This document shows positions 1 to 5,206 of a DNA stretch of 5,206 nucleotides, one piece after another. Each line of letters starts with the position of its first letter. The stretch's first letter is position 1. Under the pieces are notes generated by a model. The model saw nothing but the letters and a program-made list of their open reading frames with translations. It searched no databases and was not told the DNA's origin. A program made the position numbers and the translations under genes. Source of the stretch: Clostridia bacterium (lineage in GTDB: Bacteria > Bacillota > Clostridia > Oscillospirales > CAG-382); assembly GCA_017397605.1 (NCBI GenBank), contig JAFQII010000295.1, positions 1 through 5,206 on the forward strand, given 5' to 3'.

Positions 1-1879
1 GATAGCCGTATTCGTCCATATAGAGTGAATAGGGATACCCTGTCGATACGACCATATCGTAGGACGGGACGCCGCGTTCGCACAGAAAAACGCAAAACGA
101 TGAGATGCCCGATGTCGGCCCGATGCAGAAGTCTACCGTTTCGGGTACGCCGTCTTCGTCGAAGTCGTAAAAGATATCAAGCGGCATAAACACCTGTCCG
201 TCGGACACATGATGAAGCGCGGTCTCCGACTTGTCGCCGTCATACGCAAATCCGTCGCCGACACGGGATAATACACAGATTTGCGGATCATTTGCGGCAA
301 GAAGGTCGGGTTGCCCGTACAAAAACAGCTCTTTTTCTGTAAGCTTGTATGTACCCGACAAAACCGTTTGCTCGTCAGAATTATACAGATGAAACAGCTT
401 GTTGCTTTTTTGCAGCTGCAAGATGTATTGCCAATACCATGTCCGTCCGTCTGCGTCTACGTAGGATGTCTCCAATCGATAGCTGATCGTATCGGAGTAG
501 ATCGGGCTGTCGTCCGTCAAGGGGACTGCGCGCTTTTGCAAATCGTCAAACACTTGGATATATGCATCGGTCACGCTTAGCATTTCGATCCCGTGGTACA
601 GCGTCTTTGTCTCTTTGGAAAGGTGACGCCATTCACCGCCTATATAGAGCGCGCAGTCGATTTTACATTCGTTCATATACGGATTGCCCCAGCCTGCAAG
701 ATCATCGTAATAGAAATAGCGATTATCCCCGGAGTAGAGCTTTGCCTGCTCTTCCTCTGTCAGTACCACATAGGATAGGTTGTCGGTTTGAAAACCGACG
801 GTGGGTTCGGCGGCGAATACGACCAAGCCGTTGACATAGGTTTGCGCAGTAATTTCGTAAGTCGGCTCTTCGGACATTGATGCTTCCGCATCTGTGGAGG
901 AATCGGGGGAAGAGCTTTCTGCGGGTGGAGAGGACGGTTCGTTTTCCGCAGGGGGATCGGTCAAAAAGCAGACCGCTGTGACGGTGCAGGCGATGATCGC
1001 AAGCAGGATCAGCCAGAACGCAGGCTTTTTGTAATGCAGAGCGTTTTTGACTCGCGCGGACACGCCGATTTCTCCGAAAGCGAGCGGACAAGCCGACAGA
1101 AGCTTGCGCGGCGCACTGCAACGCAGGAGCGTTTTGGTATAGGCTTTTGTCTGGTCGGTATCCATTGTCTTGATCACTTTTTCGTCACACGCGAGTTCGA
1201 TGTCACGGCACAGCAGAATGTACGCCAGCCAGATCAACGGATGAAACCAGTACACAGTCAGCAAAGCAAAGCCGAGCGGTTTCCAGATATGATCAAATCG
1301 GCGCAAATGTGCGTTTTCGTGCGCGAGGACGGGCGCGTATTCCGACTCGTCCAAAAAGGACGGCAGAATGATGCGCACGCGGAAGATGCCGAGCAGAAAT
1401 GGTGTGTCGATACGGTCGCAGAGCCACACGTTTTTGCGATACAAAACAGCTTCACGCAGACGGAAACGCAAACGAAGATAGCTGATGCACGCATACAAAA
1501 GCATGACTGCCATTCCGACAAGCCAAAGGACAGCGGCGTACTCGATGACTACCGCAAGCGCGTTTTGCTCGGGTGGTGCGGCAATCTGTCCGGAGGGTCC
1601 GATCGGAGGGAGCTGTTCACCCATAATCGGGTTGAAATAATCATTGAATTCCGTCACACCCGTATGCATCTGCTCGGGGATCGGCTTTGCGTTCGGCACA
1701 AGGCTGAGCTCGCTCTCAAACGAAAACGGAACGAGCAAGCGGAGTGCGACCAAGCCCCACAGCAAGATACGGAGCGCTTTGGGTGCTTTGGCAAACAGCA
1801 GGCGGAACAGTACGACCGCAAGGATCAGCCAGCCTGCCGTCAGGCTCATATTGAACAGTTTGATAAATAGGTCTGTCAT
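1..1879 (-). CDS. BlaR1/MecR1-like M56 family membrane metallopeptidase, C-terminus cut by window edge
   Basis: Integral membrane sensor protease, the partner of the BlaI-type repressor encoded 48 bp upstream. The frame stays open from ATG 1879 to the left edge, giving 626 residues without a stop. The start has a strong ribosome site (AAAGGAG, 5 nt before ATG). Residues 1-51 carry two membrane helices in the style of clostridial M56 proteins, and a third covers about 107-130. The cytoplasmic protease domain (about 147-245) has HENAH at 187-191 (zinc ligands H187 and H191, catalytic E188), WFHPLIW at 211-217 and ELACDE at 228-233, with E228 the likely third zinc ligand. A last helix lies at 287-306, followed by a Pro/Ser/Glu-rich linker (307-338) and an ectodomain of at least 290 residues. 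The visible ectodomain has no SxxK or KTG/KSG box, so it is not a recognisable penicillin-binding sensor. It contains an EF-hand-like loop at 572-583. By analogy with BlaR1 it should relay an external signal to the repressor; the ligand is unknown. Confidence 0.93.
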   Translation of the reverse strand, partial: MTDLFIKLFNMSLTAGWLILAVVLFRLLFAKAPKALRILLWGLVALRLLVPFSFESELSLVPNAKPIPEQMHTGVTEFNDYFNPIMGEQLPPIGPSGQIAAPPEQNALAVVIEYAAVLWLVGMAVMLLYACISYLRLRFRLREAVLYRKNVWLCDRIDTPFLLGIFRVRIILPSFLDESEYAPVLAHENAHLRRFDHIWKPLGFALLTVYWFHPLIWLAYILLCRDIELACDEKVIKTMDTDQTKAYTKTLLRCSAPRKLLSACPLAFGEIGVSARVKNALHYKKPAFWLILLAIIACTVTAVCFLTDPPAENEPSSPPAESSSPDSSTDAEASMSEEPTYEITAQTYVNGLVVFAAEPTVGFQTDNLSYVVLTEEEQAKLYSGDNRYFYYDDLAGWGNPYMNECKIDCALYIGGEWRHLSKETKTLYHGIEMLSVTDAYIQVFDDLQKRAVPLTDDSPIYSDTISYRLETSYVDADGRTWYWQYILQLQKSNKLFHLYNSDEQTVLSGTYKLTEKELFLYGQPDLLAANDPQICVLSRVGDGFAYDGDKSETALHHVSDGQVFMPLDIFYDFDEDGVPETVDFCIGPTSGISSFCVFLCERGVPSYDMVVSTGYPYSLYMDEYGY

Positions 1880-1891
1880 AGGTACTCCTTT

Positions 1892-1905
1892 CCGCCCGTG
1901 GGCGG
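1892..1905 (-). other. GC-rich hairpin between repressor stop and peptidase ribosome site
   Basis: Perfect dyad CCGCCC-AC-GGGCGG on the coding strand (folding as 5 bp with a 4-nt loop). It lies 22 nt after the repressor stop codon and one base before the GGAAAGGAG ribosome site of the M56 gene. There is no following U-run, so it is not a terminator. It may tune translation or mRNA stability of the second gene. The role is inferred. Confidence 0.45.
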
Positions 1906-1927
1906 GCACATCATCCATGAAAAGAGA

Positions 1928-2275
1928 TTATTTCTTTTCAAAGCGGTCGATCATGGCTTTGAGCGTCTCGATCTCCTCGACGGTGAGATGCTTGCGTTTG
2001 GAAAACGCACTCAGAAACGCGGGGAGCGAGCCGCCAAACGAGTCAGCAACGTACTGCTCGCTTTGCCTTGCATAAAAATCATCGCGCGAGATCAGTGATG
2101 TGACCGTTCCGCTGTCATTTTGAAACAGCCCGCGCTCGGAGAGACGTTTGAGCACCGTGTAGGTGGTAGTTCGTTTCCACTGCAATTCTTTTTCGCAAAG
2201 GGTGACGAGCGTCTGTGTGGAAAGCGGTTCGTTATGCCAGATAATGTCGGCGAAACGCGATTCGATTGCGCCCAA
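1928..2275 (-). CDS. blaI: BlaI/MecI/CopY family transcriptional repressor (start uncertain)
   Basis: Winged-helix repressor of the Penicillinase_R family, expected to bind dyads as a dimer and to be inactivated through the M56 protease encoded just downstream. Numbered from TTG 2275 (115 aa), residues 4-15 form the first helix (IESRFADIIWHN) and about 34-49 the recognition helix (KRTTTYTVLKRLSERG). Residues 57-63 form the wing, and the C-terminal dimerisation part runs through SLPAFLSAF to a charged end. The A90-F91 bond aligns by eye with the Asn-Phe bond cleaved in staphylococcal BlaI and MecI, and the Phe is kept. The start is a problem. The frame is open up to GTG 2389, but GTG 2389 and TTG 2368 lie at or upstream of the promoter's -35 box, and no ATG or GTG follows the predicted transcription start. 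Family members usually start a few residues before the KLG motif. TTG 2275 is the only standard-type start left, and it has only a weak GGA before it. A better AGAGAGG site lies 24 nt upstream of that TTG. Confidence 0.88.
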   Translation of the reverse strand: MGAIESRFADIIWHNEPLSTQTLVTLCEKELQWKRTTTYTVLKRLSERGLFQNDSGTVTSLISRDDFYARQSEQYVADSFGGSLPAFLSAFSKRKHLTVEEIETLKAMIDRFEKK

Positions 2276-2311
2276 TTTCCAGTCTGTCTCAGCTGTGTAC
2301 CTCTCTTTTTT

Positions 2312-2328
2312 GTCTACTTGTTGTAGAC
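2312..2328. promoter_or_regulatory. Probable repressor operator 2 (17-bp dyad)
   Basis: Plus strand gtctacttgttgtagac: a perfect 6-bp inverted repeat (gtctac/gtagac) around a 5-nt centre. It lies just downstream of the predicted repressor transcription start. The TACA core resembles known BlaI/MecI sites. The protein-binding role is inferred from family and position. Confidence 0.75.
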
Positions 2329-2339
2329 TCTCTGTTTGT

Positions 2340-2368
2340 AGTCTATCACATGTAGACAGATTTGTCAA
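2340..2368 (-). promoter_or_regulatory. Promoter of the repressor / M56 peptidase operon
   Basis: Reading leftward: perfect -35 TTGACA (2363-2368), 17-bp spacer, -10 TAGACT (2340-2345, 4 of 6 consensus). Transcription should begin near 2333. The -10 is embedded in operator 1, which fits autorepression with induction through the protease. Confidence 0.8.
2341..2357. promoter_or_regulatory. Probable repressor operator 1 (17-bp dyad)
   Basis: Plus strand gtctatcacatgtagac: gtcta/tagac arms around a 7-nt centre. It has the same length and outer arms as the second dyad, with centres 29 bp apart. It overlaps the -10 hexamer and fills most of the spacer, so a bound repressor would block RNA polymerase. 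Confidence 0.75.
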
Positions 2369-2370
2369 TA

Positions 2371-2414
2371 GAAAAAATAAAAATTGCACATCTGTTTTCA
2401 GACACGCAATTTTT
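2371..2414 (-). terminator. Intrinsic terminator of the lemA-DUF3137 operon
   Basis: On the minus strand, a 16-bp stem (2399-2414 with 2379-2394, loop AAAA) is followed by A and six U. Three central pairs are G-U in the minus transcript, so they become A/C mismatches in a plus transcript. The signal therefore favours leftward termination. It starts 8 bases after the DUF3137 stop and ends 2 bases before the next -35 box. Confidence 0.88.
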
Positions 2415-2422
2415 TGCAGGCG

Positions 2423-3304
2423 TTATGCGTTGTTTTGAATGGTATCCGAAAGGCGCAGGATGTCAATGAGGTCGGTGACGTAGCGGATCTCGGAGGCAAA
2501 ACGGTGTTTCATTTGTTCGATCGATTCGCTTGCGTTGTATTCAAAGGCATCCCTGCCCGAGTTGATTGAGATATGCACCTTGCCCGTTTTCATAAAACGG
2601 ATATAGGTGTCGCCCGCGCCCATGGCATCAGCTTGCAGGATGCGTTCCATCATGTGCGGTGTCAGCACATAAAACGCGCCGTGTTGATCGCGGGAGCGAA
2701 TGACAAACTTTTCGTTAAAGGCTTCGTTTTCTGTCTCGATATTGTCATCGGAGTGAAACCATTTGTCCGCAAAGCGGAACACCTTGGTCTGACGCTCGCG
2801 CAACAACAGATCGGCGGCGATCGGTTTGCCGAAATCACAGACGAGCCACAAGCCTTCAAAGACGGTGACATGGCTGGTGTGCTTGCCGCTGGAACGGACG
2901 TCCACCAAACGAATGTCAGACATTTCGATATTGAGCCCCTGATAAGTCGCGTGAATATAGTCACTGCCTTCAATGCGGTCCACGTCAAAGGGAAATTGCA
3001 TTTCTTCCAGTTCCAGCAAGTAGTCGGGCAGTCGCTCGCGTGAGTGATACTCCGAGCGCTCAAACACATCCGCGAGAACAGACTGCATGATCGGCGTACA
3101 GATCTCGTCCTTGATCTGCTTGGATATACGGTTTGTAAGAATACCAAATACAGCGACCGCGGCAAACGCCGGAAAGCACAACAGAATCGCTCCGCTGAGC
3201 ATACCGACAAAAAACAGTACAATGCCGATCACCAAGCCGGCTGTATAGAGCGATTTTTTGCGTCGCAGTGTTGCAAGGTCGTGATTAGAATACGGTTGCA
3301 TCAT
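2423..3304 (-). CDS. DUF3137-like two-helix membrane protein
   Basis: 293-residue protein of unknown biochemical role, second gene of the lemA operon. A basic N-terminus (RRKK at 14-17) precedes two closely spaced hydrophobic helices (about 20-36 and 38-56), consistent with a helical hairpin that leaves the rest in the cytoplasm. The soluble part (about 60-293) includes a GSDYIHATYQGLNIEMSDI stretch and VFEGLWLVCDF, which match the style of DUF3137 domains. The assignment rests on these motifs plus adjacency to lemA, a known pairing. The start ATG 3304 lies 2 bases after the lemA stop, and ATG 3301 is an alternative. No strong ribosome site of its own is seen, so translational coupling to lemA is likely. 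There is no protease, nuclease or ATP-binding motif. Confidence 0.82.
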   Translation of the reverse strand: MMQPYSNHDLATLRRKKSLYTAGLVIGIVLFFVGMLSGAILLCFPAFAAVAVFGILTNRISKQIKDEICTPIMQSVLADVFERSEYHSRERLPDYLLELEEMQFPFDVDRIEGSDYIHATYQGLNIEMSDIRLVDVRSSGKHTSHVTVFEGLWLVCDFGKPIAADLLLRERQTKVFRFADKWFHSDDNIETENEAFNEKFVIRSRDQHGAFYVLTPHMMERILQADAMGAGDTYIRFMKTGKVHISINSGRDAFEYNASESIEQMKHRFASEIRYVTDLIDILRLSDTIQNNA

Positions 3305-3306
3305 CG

Positions 3307-3840
3307 TCAGAATTTCATGTCGACATCGGCTCTCTTGTGCGCCTCTGCCTCAAAGAAGTCCTCTTTGGTATAATTTTTTGCCAGCAGGCTGGAGGGGAAC
3401 ACGGTGATCATGGTGTTGAAACGTGTCACGTTGCTGTTGTACGCGCGTCTTGCGGCTTGCAGATGCTCTTCCGCATCGCGAATACCGACCTGAAGCTGTA
3501 CAAACAGATCAGAAGAGCGAAGCTGGGGATACGCCTCTGCGGTAAAGTTGATCCGGTCTGCCATTTTGTCCATTTTGGCAGAAGCTTCGTTCATCTCGCC
3601 GACGGACATACCCTTGCGCAGGTAGATGACCTCTGCGACGAAGTCTTTTTCGTGCTGCATAAAGCTTTTTGCCACGTCAAGCTGTTTGGTCAGCATATCG
3701 TAACGCTTGGTCAGCGCAACCTCGATGCCCGATCGCGACTCGTCGATCTTGATTTTTGCGACCTTGAAATTGTTGCTGGTGGAAATCGCCCAAACAGCAA
3801 TGATCGCAACCACAGCAACAAGAATGATCAGAAACGGCAT
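3307..3840 (-). CDS. lemA: LemA family membrane-anchored protein
   Basis: 177 residues, close to the usual LemA length. Residues 2-19 form one hydrophobic helix with no lipobox, so it is a membrane anchor with a short or absent outer tail. The rest is predicted to be helical, as in known LemA structures. Family hallmarks include a SGIEVALTKRYDMLTKQLD segment, SSDLFVQLQ, YNSNVTRFNT near the end of the long helices, FPSSLLA, and the C-terminal FFEAEAHKRADVDMKF. The start is well supported: GGGAGGA lies 7 nt before ATG, below a near-consensus promoter. It is the first gene of a two-gene operon with the DUF3137 protein. The molecular function of LemA is not established. The pair is often suspected of a role at the envelope. 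Confidence 0.93.
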   Translation of the reverse strand: MPFLIILVAVVAIIAVWAISTSNNFKVAKIKIDESRSGIEVALTKRYDMLTKQLDVAKSFMQHEKDFVAEVIYLRKGMSVGEMNEASAKMDKMADRINFTAEAYPQLRSSDLFVQLQVGIRDAEEHLQAARRAYNSNVTRFNTMITVFPSSLLAKNYTKEDFFEAEAHKRADVDMKF

Positions 3841-3873
3841 AATAAAATCCTCCCTATTGTTTTTTGTGCTTCT

Positions 3874-3902
3874 ATTGTATCAAAAAAGCAGATTGTTGTC
3901 AA
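3874..3902 (-). promoter_or_regulatory. lemA-DUF3137 operon promoter
   Basis: Reading leftward: -35 TTGACA (3897-3902, perfect), 17-bp spacer, -10 TACAAT (3874-3879, 5 of 6). The start is expected near 3867, giving an untranslated leader of about 27 nt that contains the GGGAGGA ribosome site. This suggests strong constitutive sigma-A expression; no operator dyad like those at the repressor promoter is seen. Confidence 0.88.
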
Positions 3903-3979
3903 TAGGTTTTTATCAAATAAATTCAACAAACAATCACTCGACCGTTTGTGCGTTTTATACATTTTCATAAGCACGATGC

Positions 3980-4009
3980 TTGACAAAAAACACAACGGCA
4001 TGGTATACT
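3980..4009 (+). promoter_or_regulatory. Promoter of the HAD nucleotidase gene
   Basis: -35 TTGACA (3980-3985, perfect), 18-bp spacer, extended -10 TGGTATACT (hexamer 4004-4009, 5 of 6). The start is expected near 4016, about 22 nt before the ATG at 4038. The ribosome site GGGAG lies 8 nt before the ATG. It is divergent from the lemA promoter, with about 77 bp between the two -35 boxes. Confidence 0.85.
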
Positions 4010-4026
4010 GTCAAAAAACACATCGG
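3981..4026. repeat. 18-bp near-perfect direct repeat spanning the HAD promoter
   Basis: Copy 1 at 3981-3998 (tgacaaaaaacacaacgg) and copy 2 at 4009-4026 (tgtcaaaaaacacatcgg) match at 16 of 18 positions, 28 bp start to start. Copy 1 overlaps the -35 box. Copy 2 covers the transcription start and reaches into the ribosome site. It could be tandem sites for a regulator or a relic of local duplication. Confidence 0.7.
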
Positions 4027-4037
4027 GAGTTTTCAAC

Positions 4038-4724
4038 ATGATCAAAACCTTGCTTTGGGATGTGGACGGCACGCTGCTTGATTTTTTGGCAGCGGAACAA
4101 TACGGTATGCGCAAATGTCTTGCGGAGATCGGTGTGGAATTGACCGACGAGATGCTGGCACGCTATTCTGCGATCAACCGCTCTTGGTGGGAGAAGTTGG
4201 AGCGCGGCGAAGCAACACGCCGTGACGTCTTTGTAGAGCGTCTGCGCGACTTTTTTGCGGTATATGGAATCTCATATGACGATTACGATCGTTTTAATAC
4301 GCGGTATCAGGAGGCGCTTGGTGAAGCGGCGTTTCCCATGGACGATTGCTTGACGTTGCTTGCAAAGCTCAAGCCCTTATACAAACTGTATTTGGTCACC
4401 AACGGCAGCAAGCGGGCGCAAGAGCTGAAGCTTGCCAAAAGCGGACTTGACAAGCTTGTAGACGGCATCTTTATTTCCGAAGAGGTGGGGGTTCAAAAGC
4501 CATTAAAGGCGTTTTTTGATGTTGTCAAGGAGAAGACGGGATATGTTGACGAAGAAACCTTGATCATCGGCGACTCGCTGTCCAGCGACATGCTCGGAGG
4601 AAATAACGCAGGCATTCGTTGCTGTTGGTACAACCCGAAAGGCGCACAGCCGAAAGACGGCGTGAAGGTCGATTATGAGATCCGCAACCTTTGGGAACTG
4701 TGCGTGATTTTGGGAATTGAGTAA
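4038..4724 (+). CDS. yjjG: YjjG-type HAD superfamily (d)NMP phosphatase
   Basis: 228-residue cytosolic HAD subfamily IA hydrolase. Catalytic motifs in order: DVDGT at 8-12 (nucleophile D8, acid/base D10), a helical cap at about 16-95, LVTNGS at 119-124 (motif II T121), VQKP at 152-155 (motif III K154), and GDSLSSD at 178-184 (motif IV D179 and D184, Mg binding). ISEEVGVQKP and the SDMLGGNNAGI run closely match E. coli YjjG, a nucleotidase active on dUMP, dTMP and non-canonical pyrimidine nucleotides, thought to clean the nucleotide pool. The length fits the family. It has its own promoter and ribosome site and no operon partner here. A broader sugar-phosphate or phosphoglycolate phosphatase role cannot be excluded from sequence alone. 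All catalytic residues are present, so it should be active. Confidence 0.9.
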   Translation: MIKTLLWDVDGTLLDFLAAEQYGMRKCLAEIGVELTDEMLARYSAINRSWWEKLERGEATRRDVFVERLRDFFAVYGISYDDYDRFNTRYQEALGEAAFPMDDCLTLLAKLKPLYKLYLVTNGSKRAQELKLAKSGLDKLVDGIFISEEVGVQKPLKAFFDVVKEKTGYVDEETLIIGDSLSSDMLGGNNAGIRCCWYNPKGAQPKDGVKVDYEIRNLWELCVILGIE

Positions 4725-4737
4725 AACGATGGTACAT

Positions 4738-4752
4738 TGAGGCTCTGCCTCA
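4738..4752. repeat. Small hairpin TGAGGC-TCT-GCCTCA downstream of HAD gene
   Basis: Perfect 6-bp stem with a 3-nt loop, beginning 13 bases after the nucleotidase stop and ending 8 bases before the main terminator stem. GGCTCTGCC-type hairpins followed by a longer terminator stem recur between genes in many Clostridia (recalled, not searched), so this may be the left part of a dispersed intergenic element. Confidence 0.5.
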
Positions 4753-4760
4753 AACACCGC

Positions 4761-4796
4761 AAAAGAACCTTTCTTTTTACAAAGAAAGGTTCTTTT
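4761..4796. terminator. Bidirectional intrinsic terminator between convergent genes
   Basis: Perfect 16-bp stem: AAAAGAACCTTTCTTT (4761-4776) and AAAGAAAGGTTCTTTT (4781-4796), with loop TTAC. Each arm starts with A's and ends with T's, so transcripts in both directions get a hairpin ending in U's. It serves the nucleotidase gene from the left and the unknown gene from the right. Confidence 0.88.
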
Positions 4797-4819
4797 GAAT
4801 CTCCAAAGAAAATCTTATG

Positions 4820-4839
4820 CCAAAAACTATCGTTTTTGG
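4820..4839. other. Perfect hairpin over the stop codon of the unknown gene
   Basis: CCAAAAAC (4820-4827), loop TATC, GTTTTTGG (4832-4839): an 8-bp perfect stem. In the minus transcript the last codons pair with the bases just after the UAG, which straddles the loop and arm. It may protect the 3' end or be incidental. No U-run follows directly. Confidence 0.45.
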
Positions 4840-5206
4840 TACAAAAGTTCGATCGCGCGCTCGTTGTACGAGTCGGACGCAAATCTTTCGACACAATCGA
4901 GGCGAACAACAGAGAAGCCGTCTTCATTACCGCAGTCATCGATGCGGCGCAACGTAACGGTTTCTTCCTCATAGGTAAGGTCATAATCCCAAAGAAGTCC
5001 CGTGACGGTATCACCGTCATCGGTTTTGACGGAAAGCAACTTTTGGTTATTCTTTGCATAACTCAAAAAGCCTGTCAAAACGGAATCCACAGCATTTTGC
5101 CAGTCGCGCGGCGTCTCCCCTTGCAGATGAAACAAACGGGCGATTTTTTTGGTATATGCATCCTCGCTGTCGATACGGAAGATGTCCTCGGTACGCGTTA
5201 AGTACA
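4827..5206 (-). CDS. Uncharacterised protein, N-terminus beyond the right window edge
   Basis: The reading frame is open from the right edge to TAG at 4827-4829, giving 125 visible residues with no in-frame ATG. A TTG at 5135 exists, but the frame continues upstream with a plausible protein sequence (TEDIFRIDSEDAYTKKIARL), so the gene most likely starts outside the window. I do not recognise the family. The visible part has an N-terminal helical stretch (ending around LTGFLSYAKNNQKLLSV), then a beta-rich tail: a VTGLLWDYDLTYEEETVTLRR pattern, a turn DDCGNEDGFSVV, and an end ERFASDSYNERAIELLYQ. That spacing recalls a small Sm-like or SH3-like barrel, but this is impression only. There are no membrane helices or catalytic motifs. 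It is acidic and probably cytosolic, and convergent with the nucleotidase gene with a shared terminator. Confidence 0.7.
   Translation of the reverse strand, partial: YLTRTEDIFRIDSEDAYTKKIARLFHLQGETPRDWQNAVDSVLTGFLSYAKNNQKLLSVKTDDGDTVTGLLWDYDLTYEEETVTLRRIDDCGNEDGFSVVRLDCVERFASDSYNERAIELLYQKR

Noticed and set aside
1034..1870. 278-codon open frame on the plus strand
   Set aside because: It is antisense to the M56 gene, whose protease motifs and membrane helices are unmistakable. The plus-strand product has no recognisable features.
2276..2389. N-terminal extension of the repressor from GTG 2389
   Set aside because: It would translate through the terminator arm, the -35 box and both operators, and it has no ribosome site. 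It is treated as non-coding unless an upstream transcript is shown.
2662..3222. 186-codon minus-strand frame inside the DUF3137 gene
   Set aside because: It is out of frame with the better supported membrane protein and rich in Arg, Ser and Cys, typical of a shadow frame.
3344..3356. ctctgcctcaaa in lemA also found at the 3' hairpin of the HAD gene
   Set aside because: Only 12 bases are shared, and the lemA copy is ordinary coding sequence without the hairpin partner.
3926..3949. ACAAAC...GTTTGT inverted pair between the divergent promoters
   Set aside because: Short arms with a 12-nt spacer in AT-rich DNA; not distinguishable from chance.
3337..4041. 234-codon plus-strand frame across lemA and the divergent promoters
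   Set aside because: It is antisense to lemA, runs through the promoter region and overlaps the start of the HAD gene. It is a shadow of lemA codon bias.
1..5206. CRISPR array, tRNA, rRNA, insertion sequence or prophage parts
   Set aside because: No spaced direct-repeat array, cloverleaf, rRNA-like segment, terminal inverted repeats, transposase or integrase motifs were seen on either strand.

Overview
The window looks like chromosomal DNA of a Gram-positive anaerobe of the class Clostridia, plausibly the Oscillospiraceae/Ruminococcaceae. This is inferred from the mid-range GC content, the clostridial style of the BlaI/M56 pair, strong Shine-Dalgarno sites, consensus sigma-A promoters and intrinsic terminators. 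No rRNA, tRNA, CRISPR array, transposase or integrase was found.

Layout from left to right. Positions 1-1879 (minus strand) hold the first 626 codons of a BlaR1/MecR1-type M56 membrane metallopeptidase, which runs off the left edge. Positions 1928-2275 (minus) encode its BlaI/MecI-family repressor, just upstream in the same transcript. The repressor promoter (2340-2368) carries two 17-bp dyads (2341-2357 and 2312-2328) that look like autoregulatory operators. An intrinsic terminator (2371-2414) separates this pair from an upstream operon, also on the minus strand. That operon is lemA (3307-3840) followed by a DUF3137-type membrane protein (2423-3304), driven by a near-consensus promoter at 3874-3902. 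A 197-bp divergent region (3841-4037) leads rightward to a YjjG-type HAD nucleotidase (4038-4724, plus), whose promoter sits inside an 18-bp direct repeat. A strong two-way terminator (4761-4796) flanked by two smaller hairpins separates it from a convergent unknown gene (minus, 4827 to the right edge) that lacks its 5' end.

How the genes work together. The BlaI/M56 pair forms a classic sensor-protease and repressor switch: an extracellular signal activates the protease, the repressor is inactivated, and the promoter is derepressed. The visible part of the sensor ectodomain has no penicillin-binding active-site motifs (no SxxK, no KTG/KSG). It has an EF-hand-like Ca-binding loop instead, so the signal is probably not a beta-lactam acylating the sensor, and the ligand is unknown. 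LemA plus DUF3137 is a recurrent membrane-protein pair of unknown function. The HAD enzyme is probably housekeeping. Nothing here is clearly a brand-new system. The best leads are the sensor ectodomain, the compact operator/terminator/promoter block, the missing conventional start codon of the repressor, and the direct repeat at the HAD promoter.
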